Shown piece by piece: positions 1-6,436 of a DNA stretch of 10,301 bases (the first letter of the stretch is position 1; each line of letters begins with the position of its first letter). Origin of the DNA: an uncultured Pseudodesulfovibrio sp. (lineage in GTDB: Bacteria; Desulfobacterota; Desulfovibrionia; Desulfovibrionales; Desulfovibrionaceae); the NCBI GenBank assembly GCA_947259235.1, contig CAMYLL010000066.1:1-10301 (forward strand), written 5' to 3'. The translations under genes and the position numbers were made by a program. The notes below the pieces were generated by a model. That model was not told where the DNA came from. It searched no databases and was given only the letters and a program-made list of their open reading frames with translations.

Positions 1-1953
1 CATAAGCAGGTTCCAGAGCCGGTGCTGGTTATCGCGTCTGCCGCTGTGGTGGTCCGCCATCTGTCGCGCCACCAGTCGGGCGTCGAACAGCCCGTGTTGT
101 TCGAGGCGTTCGGGGCTGAGCAGGTCCCCGGCCCATTCCTTGAGCGGGCCGCGAAGCCAGGCGTCCAGGGGCACGTCGAACCCGGCCTTGGGGCGGTCCA
201 CCAGGGGTCGGGGCACGTATCTGTCAAGCACGCGCCGCAGGATCGTCTTGCCCCGGCCGCCCTGCACGAGCATGGACAGGGGCAGCCGCCAGGCGAACTC
301 CGCCACGCGGTGGTCGAGATAGGGCGCCCGCGACTCCAGGGACACGGCCATGGTGGCGCGGTCCACCTTGTGCAGGATGTCGCCGGGCAGGTAGGTCATG
401 GTGTCGAGGTATTGCATCCAGCGCGTATAGTCGGCCAGGGGCGGCCACTGGTCCGGGCTGTCCACCATGGTGGACGGTTCGGGCGTTGACGCGCCGGGAA
501 CCAGGGCCGGGGGGTCGGGCCAGGTGGAGACGAGCCGCTTGTAGAGGCTCTCGCACGTCCGCGCGGTCAGGGCGTCTGCCAGCTTGTGCGCCTTGAGCCC
601 TGGCGTGCGGATGCGGGCCAGTCGGGGCAGGAGGGTTCCGGCGCCCCGGAAGAACGCGTCCCACCCGCCGGGCGGCACAAGCCGGACCGCTGCGGCGGCG
701 GCGCTCCCGAGGGTCGGGGGCAGATGCCGCAGCCGCGCCCATATGGCCGGGGCCGAGACGTGCCGGTTGTATCCGGCGAACAGCTCGTCCCCGCCGTCTC
801 CGGTGAGGCAGACCGTGACGTGGTCGCGCGTGAGCCGGGAGACCATGTAGGTGGGCAGTTGCGAGGCGTCGGAAAACGGCTCGTCGTAGACGGCGGGCAG
901 TTCCGAAACCAGGGCAAGGACGTCTGCCGGGGAGACGGTGAGCGAGGTGTGCTCCGTGCCCAGGTGGGCGGCCACGCGGGCCGCGTCGGCGGATTCGTCG
1001 TAGTTGGCGTCGGCAAAGCCTATGGTGAAGCTCTTGACCGGGCGGCTCGACTCGGCCTGCATCAGCGCGGTGATCAGGGACGAGTCCACCCCGCCGGAGA
1101 GCAGCGCGCCCAGCGGCACGTCCGAGAGCATCTGGTTCCTGACCACGCCGCGCAGCAGGGCTTCGAGCTGATCGGCGGCCTCGGTCTCGCTGCCGGAAAA
1201 GGGATCGGCCTGGGCGCGGTTCACGGTCTCGCGCAGGGTCCAGTAGGGGACGGGTTCGGGCAGGGGCCCGGCAGGACGGTCCGCCCGCAGGGTCAGCAGA
1301 TGGCCGGGGGGGAGCTTGTACACATCATTGTGGATGGTGTGCGGCTCGGGCACGTATTGATAGCGCAGGTAGAGGGCCAGGGCGTCCATGTTCAGCCCGG
1401 AACCGAACCCGGGATGGGCGCGCAGGGCCTTGAGCTCGGAGCCGAAGACCAGGGCGCGGCCCGCTTGGCCAACCCGGCCATAGTACAGGGGCTTCTCGCC
1501 CATGCGGTCGCGGGCCAGGGTCAGCACGCCCTCGTCCCTGTCCCACAGGGCAAGGGCGAACATGCCCGTCAGCCGGGCCAGAGTCCCAGCCACGCCATAG
1601 ACGCCGAAAGCGGCCAGCAACACCTCGGTATCGGAATCCCCGCGCCAGGGCAGGAACGGACCGCCCGACGCCTCCAGCTCGCGCCGGAGTTCGAGGTAGT
1701 TGTAGATTTCGCCGTTGTAGGTCAGGACGAGGCGGCCGTCCCGGCTGGCCATGGGCTGGGCTCCGCCGGTGGAAAGATCAATGACAGCCAGACGGCGATG
1801 GCCCAGGCCCACGCCCGCCGCCGGGTCGGCATACTCGCCGGAGCCGTCCGGGCCGCGATGGGCCATGGTCAGGGCCATGCGCCGCGCCAGCTGGCGCGCG
1901 CCCGCCTCGTCGCCCATCAGGGCGGGATCAATGAAGCCGGTTATTCCGCACAT
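1..1953 (-). CDS. asnB: Asparagine synthetase (glutamine-hydrolysing), C-terminal end off the window
   Basis: Converts aspartate, glutamine and ATP to asparagine, glutamate, AMP and PPi in the cytoplasm. Reading starts at the ATG complementary to 1951-1953 and stays open for 651 codons to the window edge. The protein begins MCGITGF, so Cys2 is the expected glutaminase nucleophile once Met is removed. The N-terminal class II glutamine amidotransferase domain (about 1-210) carries RGPDG (33-37) and NGEIYN (80-85). The synthetase domain has the PP-loop LSGGVDSS (285-292) and TGDGGDELFAGY near residue 385. Visible length fits the long AsnB family (about 610-650 aa), and the last codons read RLWNLLM, typical of the extreme C-terminal part, so little is missing. 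It is divergent from the secretion operon with 99 bp between starts. A homologue that amidates a sugar or peptide in surface-polymer synthesis is possible, since such enzymes share this architecture. Confidence 0.93.
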   Translation of the reverse strand, partial: MCGITGFIDPALMGDEAGARQLARRMALTMAHRGPDGSGEYADPAAGVGLGHRRLAVIDLSTGGAQPMASRDGRLVLTYNGEIYNYLELRRELEASGGPFLPWRGDSDTEVLLAAFGVYGVAGTLARLTGMFALALWDRDEGVLTLARDRMGEKPLYYGRVGQAGRALVFGSELKALRAHPGFGSGLNMDALALYLRYQYVPEPHTIHNDVYKLPPGHLLTLRADRPAGPLPEPVPYWTLRETVNRAQADPFSGSETEAADQLEALLRGVVRNQMLSDVPLGALLSGGVDSSLITALMQAESSRPVKSFTIGFADANYDESADAARVAAHLGTEHTSLTVSPADVLALVSELPAVYDEPFSDASQLPTYMVSRLTRDHVTVCLTGDGGDELFAGYNRHVSAPAIWARLRHLPPTLGSAAAAAVRLVPPGGWDAFFRGAGTLLPRLARIRTPGLKAHKLADALTARTCESLYKRLVSTWPDPPALVPGASTPEPSTMVDSPDQWPPLADYTRWMQYLDTMTYLPGDILHKVDRATMAVSLESRAPYLDHRVAEFAWRLPLSMLVQGGRGKTILRRVLDRYVPRPLVDRPKAGFDVPLDAWLRGPLKEWAGDLLSPERLEQHGLFDARLVARQMADHHSGRRDNQHRLWNLLM

Positions 1954-2052
1954 TATGCGGCCTGTCTACCAGCCGGGCCGACCTTTGGGCAAATGGTTTT
2001 ACCCTGTCCCGTATGGACGCCCGGCCCGCTTTCGCGTATTCCGTACCGAAGT

Positions 2053-2643
2053 ATGTCCACGCCCAGAACAGCACCACGCGCAACACCCGGACGCGAGCCG
2101 CGCACAACCGACGCCGAGCAACCCGTCAAAGACGGCGCAGCCAGGGCCGCGCGGAAAAAACGGCGCACCCGCGATCCCGAGTCCGCCACCTTCATCAGGA
2201 CCATGATCTGGGTGACGGTGGTCTGCGGCCTGTTCCTGGCCGGGCAGGGCATACGCTACCATTTCAACCTCGCCCAACTCCGCGAGATCAGGGAGCAGAC
2301 CAACGCCCTGTACTCCTCGGTCCTCGGGCCCGACATCGGCCAGTCGCCCTTTGGCAGGCTCCAGTTCGAGCAGGGCAAGCTCTCGGCCCGCCACCGCATC
2401 GGGCTGGACCCCCTGGCCGTGCTCGCCGCCCTGAGCCATCCGGCCGTGGAGAGCCTGCGCCTGGAGGGACTGGTGCTGACCGGCATGCGCGGCCGCGTGC
2501 GCGGATTCTTCGGCCCCAACGTGGACCGCTTCGACGACTACGTGGACGACCTGTCCAGGGACGAGCAGTTCTACTTCTCCCTTGAAAAAAGGGAAGAGGT
2601 CTTCGGCGGCATCACCTTCAGCCTCGTGGTGGAGCCCAAATGA
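2053..2643 (+). CDS. Short GspL-like (PilN-like) type II secretion inner-membrane protein
   Basis: A 196-residue bitopic protein resembling the membrane and periplasmic half of GspL. Residues 1-46 are polar and basic (KKRRTR at 35-40), one hydrophobic segment lies at about 47-64, and a periplasmic part follows. That part has the GspL-type order: a coiled linker (LAQLREIREQTNALYSSVLG), a helix (LDPLAVLAALS), strands (ESLRLEGLVL, RGRVRGFFG) and a final strand (GGITFSLVVEPK). GspL normally has about 400 residues with an actin-like cytoplasmic domain that recruits the GspE ATPase; that domain is absent here. The chosen ATG at 2053 has no good ribosome site; an in-frame ATG at 1993 would add 20 residues. 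The frame is open far upstream, but only because it runs antisense to asnB. It overlaps the next gene by ATGA, so the pair is probably translationally coupled. The family call rests on order and topology plus neighbours, not on a catalytic motif. Confidence 0.72.
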   Translation: MSTPRTAPRATPGREPRTTDAEQPVKDGAARAARKKRRTRDPESATFIRTMIWVTVVCGLFLAGQGIRYHFNLAQLREIREQTNALYSSVLGPDIGQSPFGRLQFEQGKLSARHRIGLDPLAVLAALSHPAVESLRLEGLVLTGMRGRVRGFFGPNVDRFDDYVDDLSRDEQFYFSLEKREEVFGGITFSLVVEPK

Positions 2644-3137
2644 CGAAGCGCGCCACGAAATATTTCTGGAGCGACTGGCCCGAGCCCTCGCGGCAGCGGC
2701 TCTTCCGCCTCGCGCCCATGGGGACCGTGATCCTCACCCTGAGCGTGTTCATCGGCATGCGCCTGTTCGCCGGGACCGTCACCCAGCAGATCGAGGAGAG
2801 CAAGGCCCAGTACGGCCGCGTCCTGCCCCTGGTGGAGGACATCCGATCCCTGCGCGCCCAGCAGGGCGACCTCGCGCACCTGGCCGTGGAAAAGGCGGTC
2901 TGGGCCATCATCGACGACCTGCTCATGGAGCAGCACCTGACCTCCATCCGCGACACCCGCCTGAACGAGGACGAGACCGCCCTCCAGGTGACCTTCACCG
3001 GCATCTCCCTCAACTCCCTGGCAAAGTTCCTGCTCGCCCTGCGCGACCGGGCCAGCCTGCAAACCCGCGACTTCACCCTGACCAGAAACCCCGACGACCC
3101 GCGCCTGTGCGACGCCCACTTCGTCCTGGCCCGCTAG
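2640..3137 (+). CDS. gspM: GspM-like (PilO-like) type II secretion inner-membrane protein
   Basis: A 165-residue protein with a short cytoplasmic N-terminus containing several basic residues, one transmembrane segment (about 27-44, APMGTVILTLSVFIGMRLF), a coiled-coil linker (TQQIEESKAQYGRVLPLVEDI) and a small periplasmic ferredoxin-like domain (about 90-165). This is the plan of GspM/PilO, which pairs with GspL/PilN in the inner-membrane platform of type II secretion or type IV pilus machines. Phrases such as LQVTFTGISLNSLAKFLLAL match the region of GspM that precedes its last strands. The start is fixed by the ATGA overlap with the preceding gene (2640-2643). It ends with TAG, five bases before the next start. 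There are no enzymatic residues, so the call rests on topology, size and position between GspL-like and GspN-like genes. Confidence 0.72.
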   Translation: MTKRATKYFWSDWPEPSRQRLFRLAPMGTVILTLSVFIGMRLFAGTVTQQIEESKAQYGRVLPLVEDIRSLRAQQGDLAHLAVEKAVWAIIDDLLMEQHLTSIRDTRLNEDETALQVTFTGISLNSLAKFLLALRDRASLQTRDFTLTRNPDDPRLCDAHFVLAR

Positions 3138-3142
3138 GAAGC

Positions 3143-3895
3143 ATGACCATGGCCGCCAAACGACGCAAACCATCCTCTCTGCCCGGACGCATCCTGGCCC
3201 GGATGCTGCTCATGACCCTGGGCTTTCTCATGGGCGCGGCCCTGTTCACCCCGTGGGGCAAGATATGGGCCTCGGCCCTCTCCTCGCTGGATACGCGGAT
3301 GCCCACGGTCAAGCTGCGCTGGGACGCCATCGACCGCGACGGCCCCTTCGGCTTCCGGGTCAGCGGGTTGCGGGTGGCCCTGGCCGACACGCCGGGCAGC
3401 TTCGTCTTTCGCCACGCCTATGTCAGGATGGGCTTGTCGCCCCTGGCCCATGTCCGGCTGGACACCGGCGGCTCCCAGTGCGCCCTGGACCTCTTCAGGA
3501 ACGGAACCTTCGACTTCGAGGGCGACCTCAACCTGACCTCCCTGCTCGGCGGGGCGGACTTCAAGGGCATTCTCCACGTGGCGGGCAGCCTCTTCCTGCC
3601 TGCGGGGGCGACCCTGCCGGAGAGCGGCTGGCTCGACCTGCGCTCCCAGCAGCTGGTGCTGCCCGGAGACAAGACCGTGGCCGACCTCGCCTTTACCACC
3701 GAATTCCGCGACCGCGACATGGACGTGCGCGACTTTTCCATAGGCAGCCCCCTGACCCTGCACACCGCAGGGCGCGGGCTCATCGACCCGGTCAACGTCT
3801 ACCGCACGTCCTTTGATCTCTCGGGCGAGCTGACCATCGGCCAGCGGACCATGCCCTACGAGCTCAGGGGAACCCTGGCCGACGCCATCTGGTAG
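3143..3895 (+). CDS. gspN: GspN-like type II secretion protein (deltaproteobacterial type)
   Basis: A 250-residue protein with a basic N-terminus (AAKRRKPSSLPGR), one transmembrane segment (about 19-37) and a beta-rich periplasmic part of about 200 residues. The periplasmic part has repeated features of GspN/AsmA-like folds: VKLRWDAIDRDGPFGFRVSGLRV, FDFEGDLNLTSLLGG, GRGLIDPVNVYRTSFDLSGELTI. I recognise it as the bitopic GspN family of deltaproteobacteria and Leptospira, thought to act with GspL and GspM at the inner membrane. The start is ambiguous: AGGAA at 3136-3140 lies very close to the ATG at 3143 and about 9 bases before the ATG at 3149. The second start may be the real one (248 aa). 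Last gene of the trio, ending in TAG; 98 bases separate it from purD. Confidence 0.72.
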   Translation: MTMAAKRRKPSSLPGRILARMLLMTLGFLMGAALFTPWGKIWASALSSLDTRMPTVKLRWDAIDRDGPFGFRVSGLRVALADTPGSFVFRHAYVRMGLSPLAHVRLDTGGSQCALDLFRNGTFDFEGDLNLTSLLGGADFKGILHVAGSLFLPAGATLPESGWLDLRSQQLVLPGDKTVADLAFTTEFRDRDMDVRDFSIGSPLTLHTAGRGLIDPVNVYRTSFDLSGELTIGQRTMPYELRGTLADAIW

Positions 3896-3900
3896 CGAGG

Positions 3901-3917
3901 GCCGTCCTCAGGGCGGT
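3901..3917 (+). terminator. Weak hairpin after the secretion operon
   Basis: GCCGTCC pairs with GGGCGGT (two wobble pairs) around a 3-base loop, six bases after the gspN stop. Only TTT-type sequence follows, not a real T tract, so termination here would be inefficient. It may simply be a structured end of the operon mRNA. Confidence 0.25.
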
Positions 3918-3993
3918 TTGGACAGCCCAGCCTTGATAATTCCCCCGTTTTTCCTTACACCGTGAGCATCCCAACAACATCGAGGGGGAACGA

Positions 3994-5271
3994 ATGAAGA
4001 TATTGGTTGTCGGAAGCGGCGGACGCGAGCACGCACTGTGCTGGAAGCTCTCCCAGAACCCCAAGGTCGAGACCATCCTCTGCGCCCCGGGCAACGGCGG
4101 AACAGCCACCATCGGCGAGAACATCCCGATCAAGGATGACGACATCCCCGGACTGGTCGCCCTGGCCCGTGACAGGGAAGTGGACCTGGTCGTGGCAGGC
4201 CCCGAGCTGCCCCTGGTCCTGGGGCTGGCCAACGCCCTGGACCGCGAGGGCATCCCCTGCTTCGGCCCCAATGCCTACGCCGCGAATCTCGAAGGCTCCA
4301 AGGCCTTCTCCAAGAACGTCATGCATGAAGCGGGCGTGCCCACCGCACCCTTCCGCGTCTTTGACGAGCACGACGACGCCGTGGCCTTCATCAAGTCCAA
4401 GGGGACGCCCATCGTCATCAAGGCGGACGGACTGGCCGCGGGCAAGGGCGTGGTCGTGGCCGCCACCGAGGCCGAGGCGCTGGAAGCCCTGGACGACATG
4501 ATGATCAAACGCTCCTTTGGCGCGGCCGGATCACGCGTGGTCATCGAGGAGGCCCTCAAGGGCGAGGAAGCCTCGTTCCTGGCCTTTTGCGACGGAACCA
4601 ACTACGCCCTGCTCCCCTCCAGCCAGGACCACAAGGCCGTGGGCGAGGGCGACACCGGCCCCAACACGGGCGGCATGGGCGCTTACTCCCCGGCCCCGAT
4701 CCTGCCCGAGGAAAAATACGTCGAGACCGCCGAGATGTGCATCCGGCCCATCCTCGAACATCTGGCCGCCAGGGGCGAGCCCTTCAAGGGCGTGCTCTAC
4801 GCCGGGCTGATGTACACCGAAGACGGCCCCTCGGTCCTCGAATACAACGTCCGGTTCGGCGATCCCGAATGCCAGCCGCTGCTCATGCGCCTGGAGACCG
4901 ACCTCTTGACCATCATGTTCGCCTGCATCGACGGCAAGCTGGACCAGATCGATGTCAGGTCCACGCCCCAGACCGCCTGCGGAGTGGTCATGGCCGCCAA
5001 GGGCTACCCCGGCAACTACCCCAAGGGCATGGAGATCAGCGGAATCGACGACGCCGACGCCATGGACGGGGTCAAGGTGTTCCAGGCCGGGACCCGGTAC
5101 GAGGAGGGCAAAACCCTCACCTCCGGCGGCCGCGTGCTCTGCGTCACCGCCCTGGGCGACGACCTGGCCGCCGCGCGGAAGAAGGCCTATCAGGCCGTGG
5201 AAAAGATTCACTTCGACAACAGCTATCACCGCCGCGACATCGCCGACAAAGGGCTGAAGCGGTTAGGATAG
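3994..5271 (+). CDS. purD: Phosphoribosylamine-glycine ligase (GAR synthetase)
   Basis: Second step of de novo purine synthesis: joins 5-phosphoribosylamine and glycine using ATP to give GAR; soluble, cytoplasmic, ATP-grasp fold. The 425-residue length is standard. Visible family signatures are GSGGREHA (7-14) in the N-terminal domain, KADGLAAGKG (143-152) in the ATP-grasp nucleotide loop, NTGGMGAYSP (224-233), and EYNVRFGDPE (283-292), where the metal and ATP ligands lie. The C-terminal domain ends HFDNSYHRRDIADKGLKRL, typical of PurD. The start is well supported by GAGGGGG (3982-3988) five bases before the ATG. Followed 70 bases later by purE in the same orientation, so the two are probably co-transcribed. 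The gap holds a 6-bp hairpin (5279-5284 with 5292-5297) with no T tract. No purine riboswitch or clear PurR-type operator is visible upstream. Confidence 0.96.
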   Translation: MKILVVGSGGREHALCWKLSQNPKVETILCAPGNGGTATIGENIPIKDDDIPGLVALARDREVDLVVAGPELPLVLGLANALDREGIPCFGPNAYAANLEGSKAFSKNVMHEAGVPTAPFRVFDEHDDAVAFIKSKGTPIVIKADGLAAGKGVVVAATEAEALEALDDMMIKRSFGAAGSRVVIEEALKGEEASFLAFCDGTNYALLPSSQDHKAVGEGDTGPNTGGMGAYSPAPILPEEKYVETAEMCIRPILEHLAARGEPFKGVLYAGLMYTEDGPSVLEYNVRFGDPECQPLLMRLETDLLTIMFACIDGKLDQIDVRSTPQTACGVVMAAKGYPGNYPKGMEISGIDDADAMDGVKVFQAGTRYEEGKTLTSGGRVLCVTALGDDLAAARKKAYQAVEKIHFDNSYHRRDIADKGLKRLG

Positions 5272-5341
5272 GTTGACTTCCGGCCCCTGCCGCCGGACGA
5301 ACCATCGGAAGCACCACAGACCTCTCGCATAAGGAGTTGCC

Positions 5342-5824
5342 ATGCCCCAGGTCACTATTTTCATGGGTTCCATTTCCGACGAAGAGAAGATGCGGCCCTG
5401 TTCCGATCTGCTCAAGGAGTTGGGCATCGACCACGTCTTCACCGTGTCGTCGGCCCACCGCACGCCCGAGCGCACGGCGAAGCTGGTGGCCGAGTACGAG
5501 GCGGACGGCTGCCAGGTCTTCATCTGCGCCGCCGGACTGGCCGCGCATCTGGCCGGGGCCGTGGCCGCTAAGACCATCCGCCCGGTGATCGGCGTGCCCC
5601 TGACCGCCTCGCCGCTGGGCGGCATGGACGCCCTGCTCGCCACCGTGCAGATGCCCCCCGGATTCCCGGTGGGAACCGTGGCCCTGGACAAGGTCGGGGC
5701 CAAGAACGCCGCCTGGCTGGCCGCGCAGATCATCGCCCTGAACGACGAGACCGTGGCCGCCAAGATCAGGCAGGCGCGGGACGGGTTTAAGGCATCGGTG
5801 GAAAAGGACGCCGCCGGGCTGTAG
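5342..5824 (+). CDS. purE: N5-carboxyaminoimidazole ribonucleotide mutase (PurE)
   Basis: Converts N5-CAIR to CAIR (class I) in purine synthesis; class II relatives carboxylate AIR directly with CO2. The 160-residue protein has the phosphate-binding GSISD (9-13), SAHRTP (37-42) with the expected catalytic histidine at 39, GLAAHLAG (65-72) and VQMPPGFPVGTVALDK (102-117). SAHRTP and the QMP.G.PVGT segment favour class I. The usual GGAAHLPG loop reads GLAAHLAG here, a mild departure. No purK, the class I partner that makes N5-CAIR, lies in the window, so the substrate route cannot be settled here. The start is firm: AAGGAG (5331-5336) is five bases before the ATG. It lies downstream of purD and is closed by the hairpin at 5842-5870. 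Confidence 0.94.
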   Translation: MPQVTIFMGSISDEEKMRPCSDLLKELGIDHVFTVSSAHRTPERTAKLVAEYEADGCQVFICAAGLAAHLAGAVAAKTIRPVIGVPLTASPLGGMDALLATVQMPPGFPVGTVALDKVGAKNAAWLAAQIIALNDETVAAKIRQARDGFKASVEKDAAGL

Positions 5825-5841
5825 GACATTTCACCACGGTC

Positions 5842-5870
5842 AGCGCCCCGGTCCCTCGGGCCGGGGCGCT
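5842..5870 (+). terminator. Rho-independent-like terminator after purE
   Basis: A perfect 10-bp GC-rich stem (AGCGCCCCGG with CCGGGGCGCT) closes a 9-base loop 17 bases after the purE stop and is followed by TTGGTT. The stem is very stable but the T tract is short, so some read-through into pabA is possible. Confidence 0.7.
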
Positions 5871-5896
5871 TTGGTTCGTGATCCCCGGAAAACCCC

Positions 5897-6436
5897 ATGC
5901 GCATCCTGCTCATCGACAACGCCGACAGCTTCACCCGCAATCTCGAACACCTGCTGGCAGCGGCCATTCCCGACGCGGAGGTGACCGTTGCGCCCCACGA
6001 CGCACTGGCGTCCCTGGACCCGACCGGGGCCGATCTCGTGGTCATCTCCCCCGGCCCGGGCGCGCCCGGGGAATACGCCGGGTACGACCGGGTGTTTGAA
6101 ACAGGCGTTCCCGTGCTGGGCATCTGTCTGGGCATGCAGATCATCAACCACTGGCGGGGCGGGCTGACTGAGCCGCTGTCCGGCTGCGTCCACGGCCGGG
6201 CCGAGGCCATGAGCTTCAACGGCGCGCGGCGCACCGTGGCCCGCTATCATTCGCTCCATGTGACCCGCACCGGCTCCGGGCTGGACGTCCTGGCCCGCAA
6301 CGACCAGGGCGTCATCATGTGCCTGGGTTCCCGCCGGGCCAGGCTCCTGGGCTATCAGTTTCACCCGGAATCGTTCATGACCCCTGACGGAGGTGCGTTC
6401 ATTGCCTTTGCCCTCGATTTTCTCAGCCTCCGTTGA
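5897..6436 (+). CDS. pabA: Aminodeoxychorismate synthase glutaminase subunit (PabA)
   Basis: Class I glutamine amidotransferase that releases ammonia from glutamine for PabB, the first committed step to p-aminobenzoate and folate. The 179-residue protein starts MRILLIDNADSFTRNL, the standard PabA/TrpG opening. SPGPGAPGE (51-59) gives the oxyanion strand region, GICLGMQ (75-81) has the nucleophile Cys77, YHSLH (117-121) follows, and His156 and Glu158 in FHPES complete the triad. TrpG and PabA cannot be separated by this subunit alone; the call as PabA rests on the adjacent PabB with PIKGT and on pabC. The elbow is unusual in reading GICLGMQ where GVCLGHQ is normal. The ribosome site is weak (CGGAA before the ATG). 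Its end overlaps the likely pabB start by about 35-44 bases. Confidence 0.9.
   Translation: MRILLIDNADSFTRNLEHLLAAAIPDAEVTVAPHDALASLDPTGADLVVISPGPGAPGEYAGYDRVFETGVPVLGICLGMQIINHWRGGLTEPLSGCVHGRAEAMSFNGARRTVARYHSLHVTRTGSGLDVLARNDQGVIMCLGSRRARLLGYQFHPESFMTPDGGAFIAFALDFLSLR

Noticed and set aside
1954..2052. Promoter pair TTGCCC/TAGACA for asnB in the divergent gap
   Set aside because: The -10 would lie so close to the ATG that the leader would have no room for a ribosome site.
586..2643. 685-codon open frame on the plus strand that ends with the GspL-like protein
   Set aside because: Its first 1.4 kb is antisense to a clear asnB and reads as low-complexity Gly/Gln/His/Val-rich shadow; only the part from about 2053 has protein character.
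2582..3895. 437-codon plus-strand frame containing GspN
   Set aside because: The part before 3143 is an Arg/Pro/His-rich shadow of gspM in another frame; the real protein starts at 3143 or 3149.
3896..3993. Purine riboswitch before purD
   Set aside because: Only 98 bases with a weak hairpin; no three-way junction or conserved purine-aptamer core is visible.
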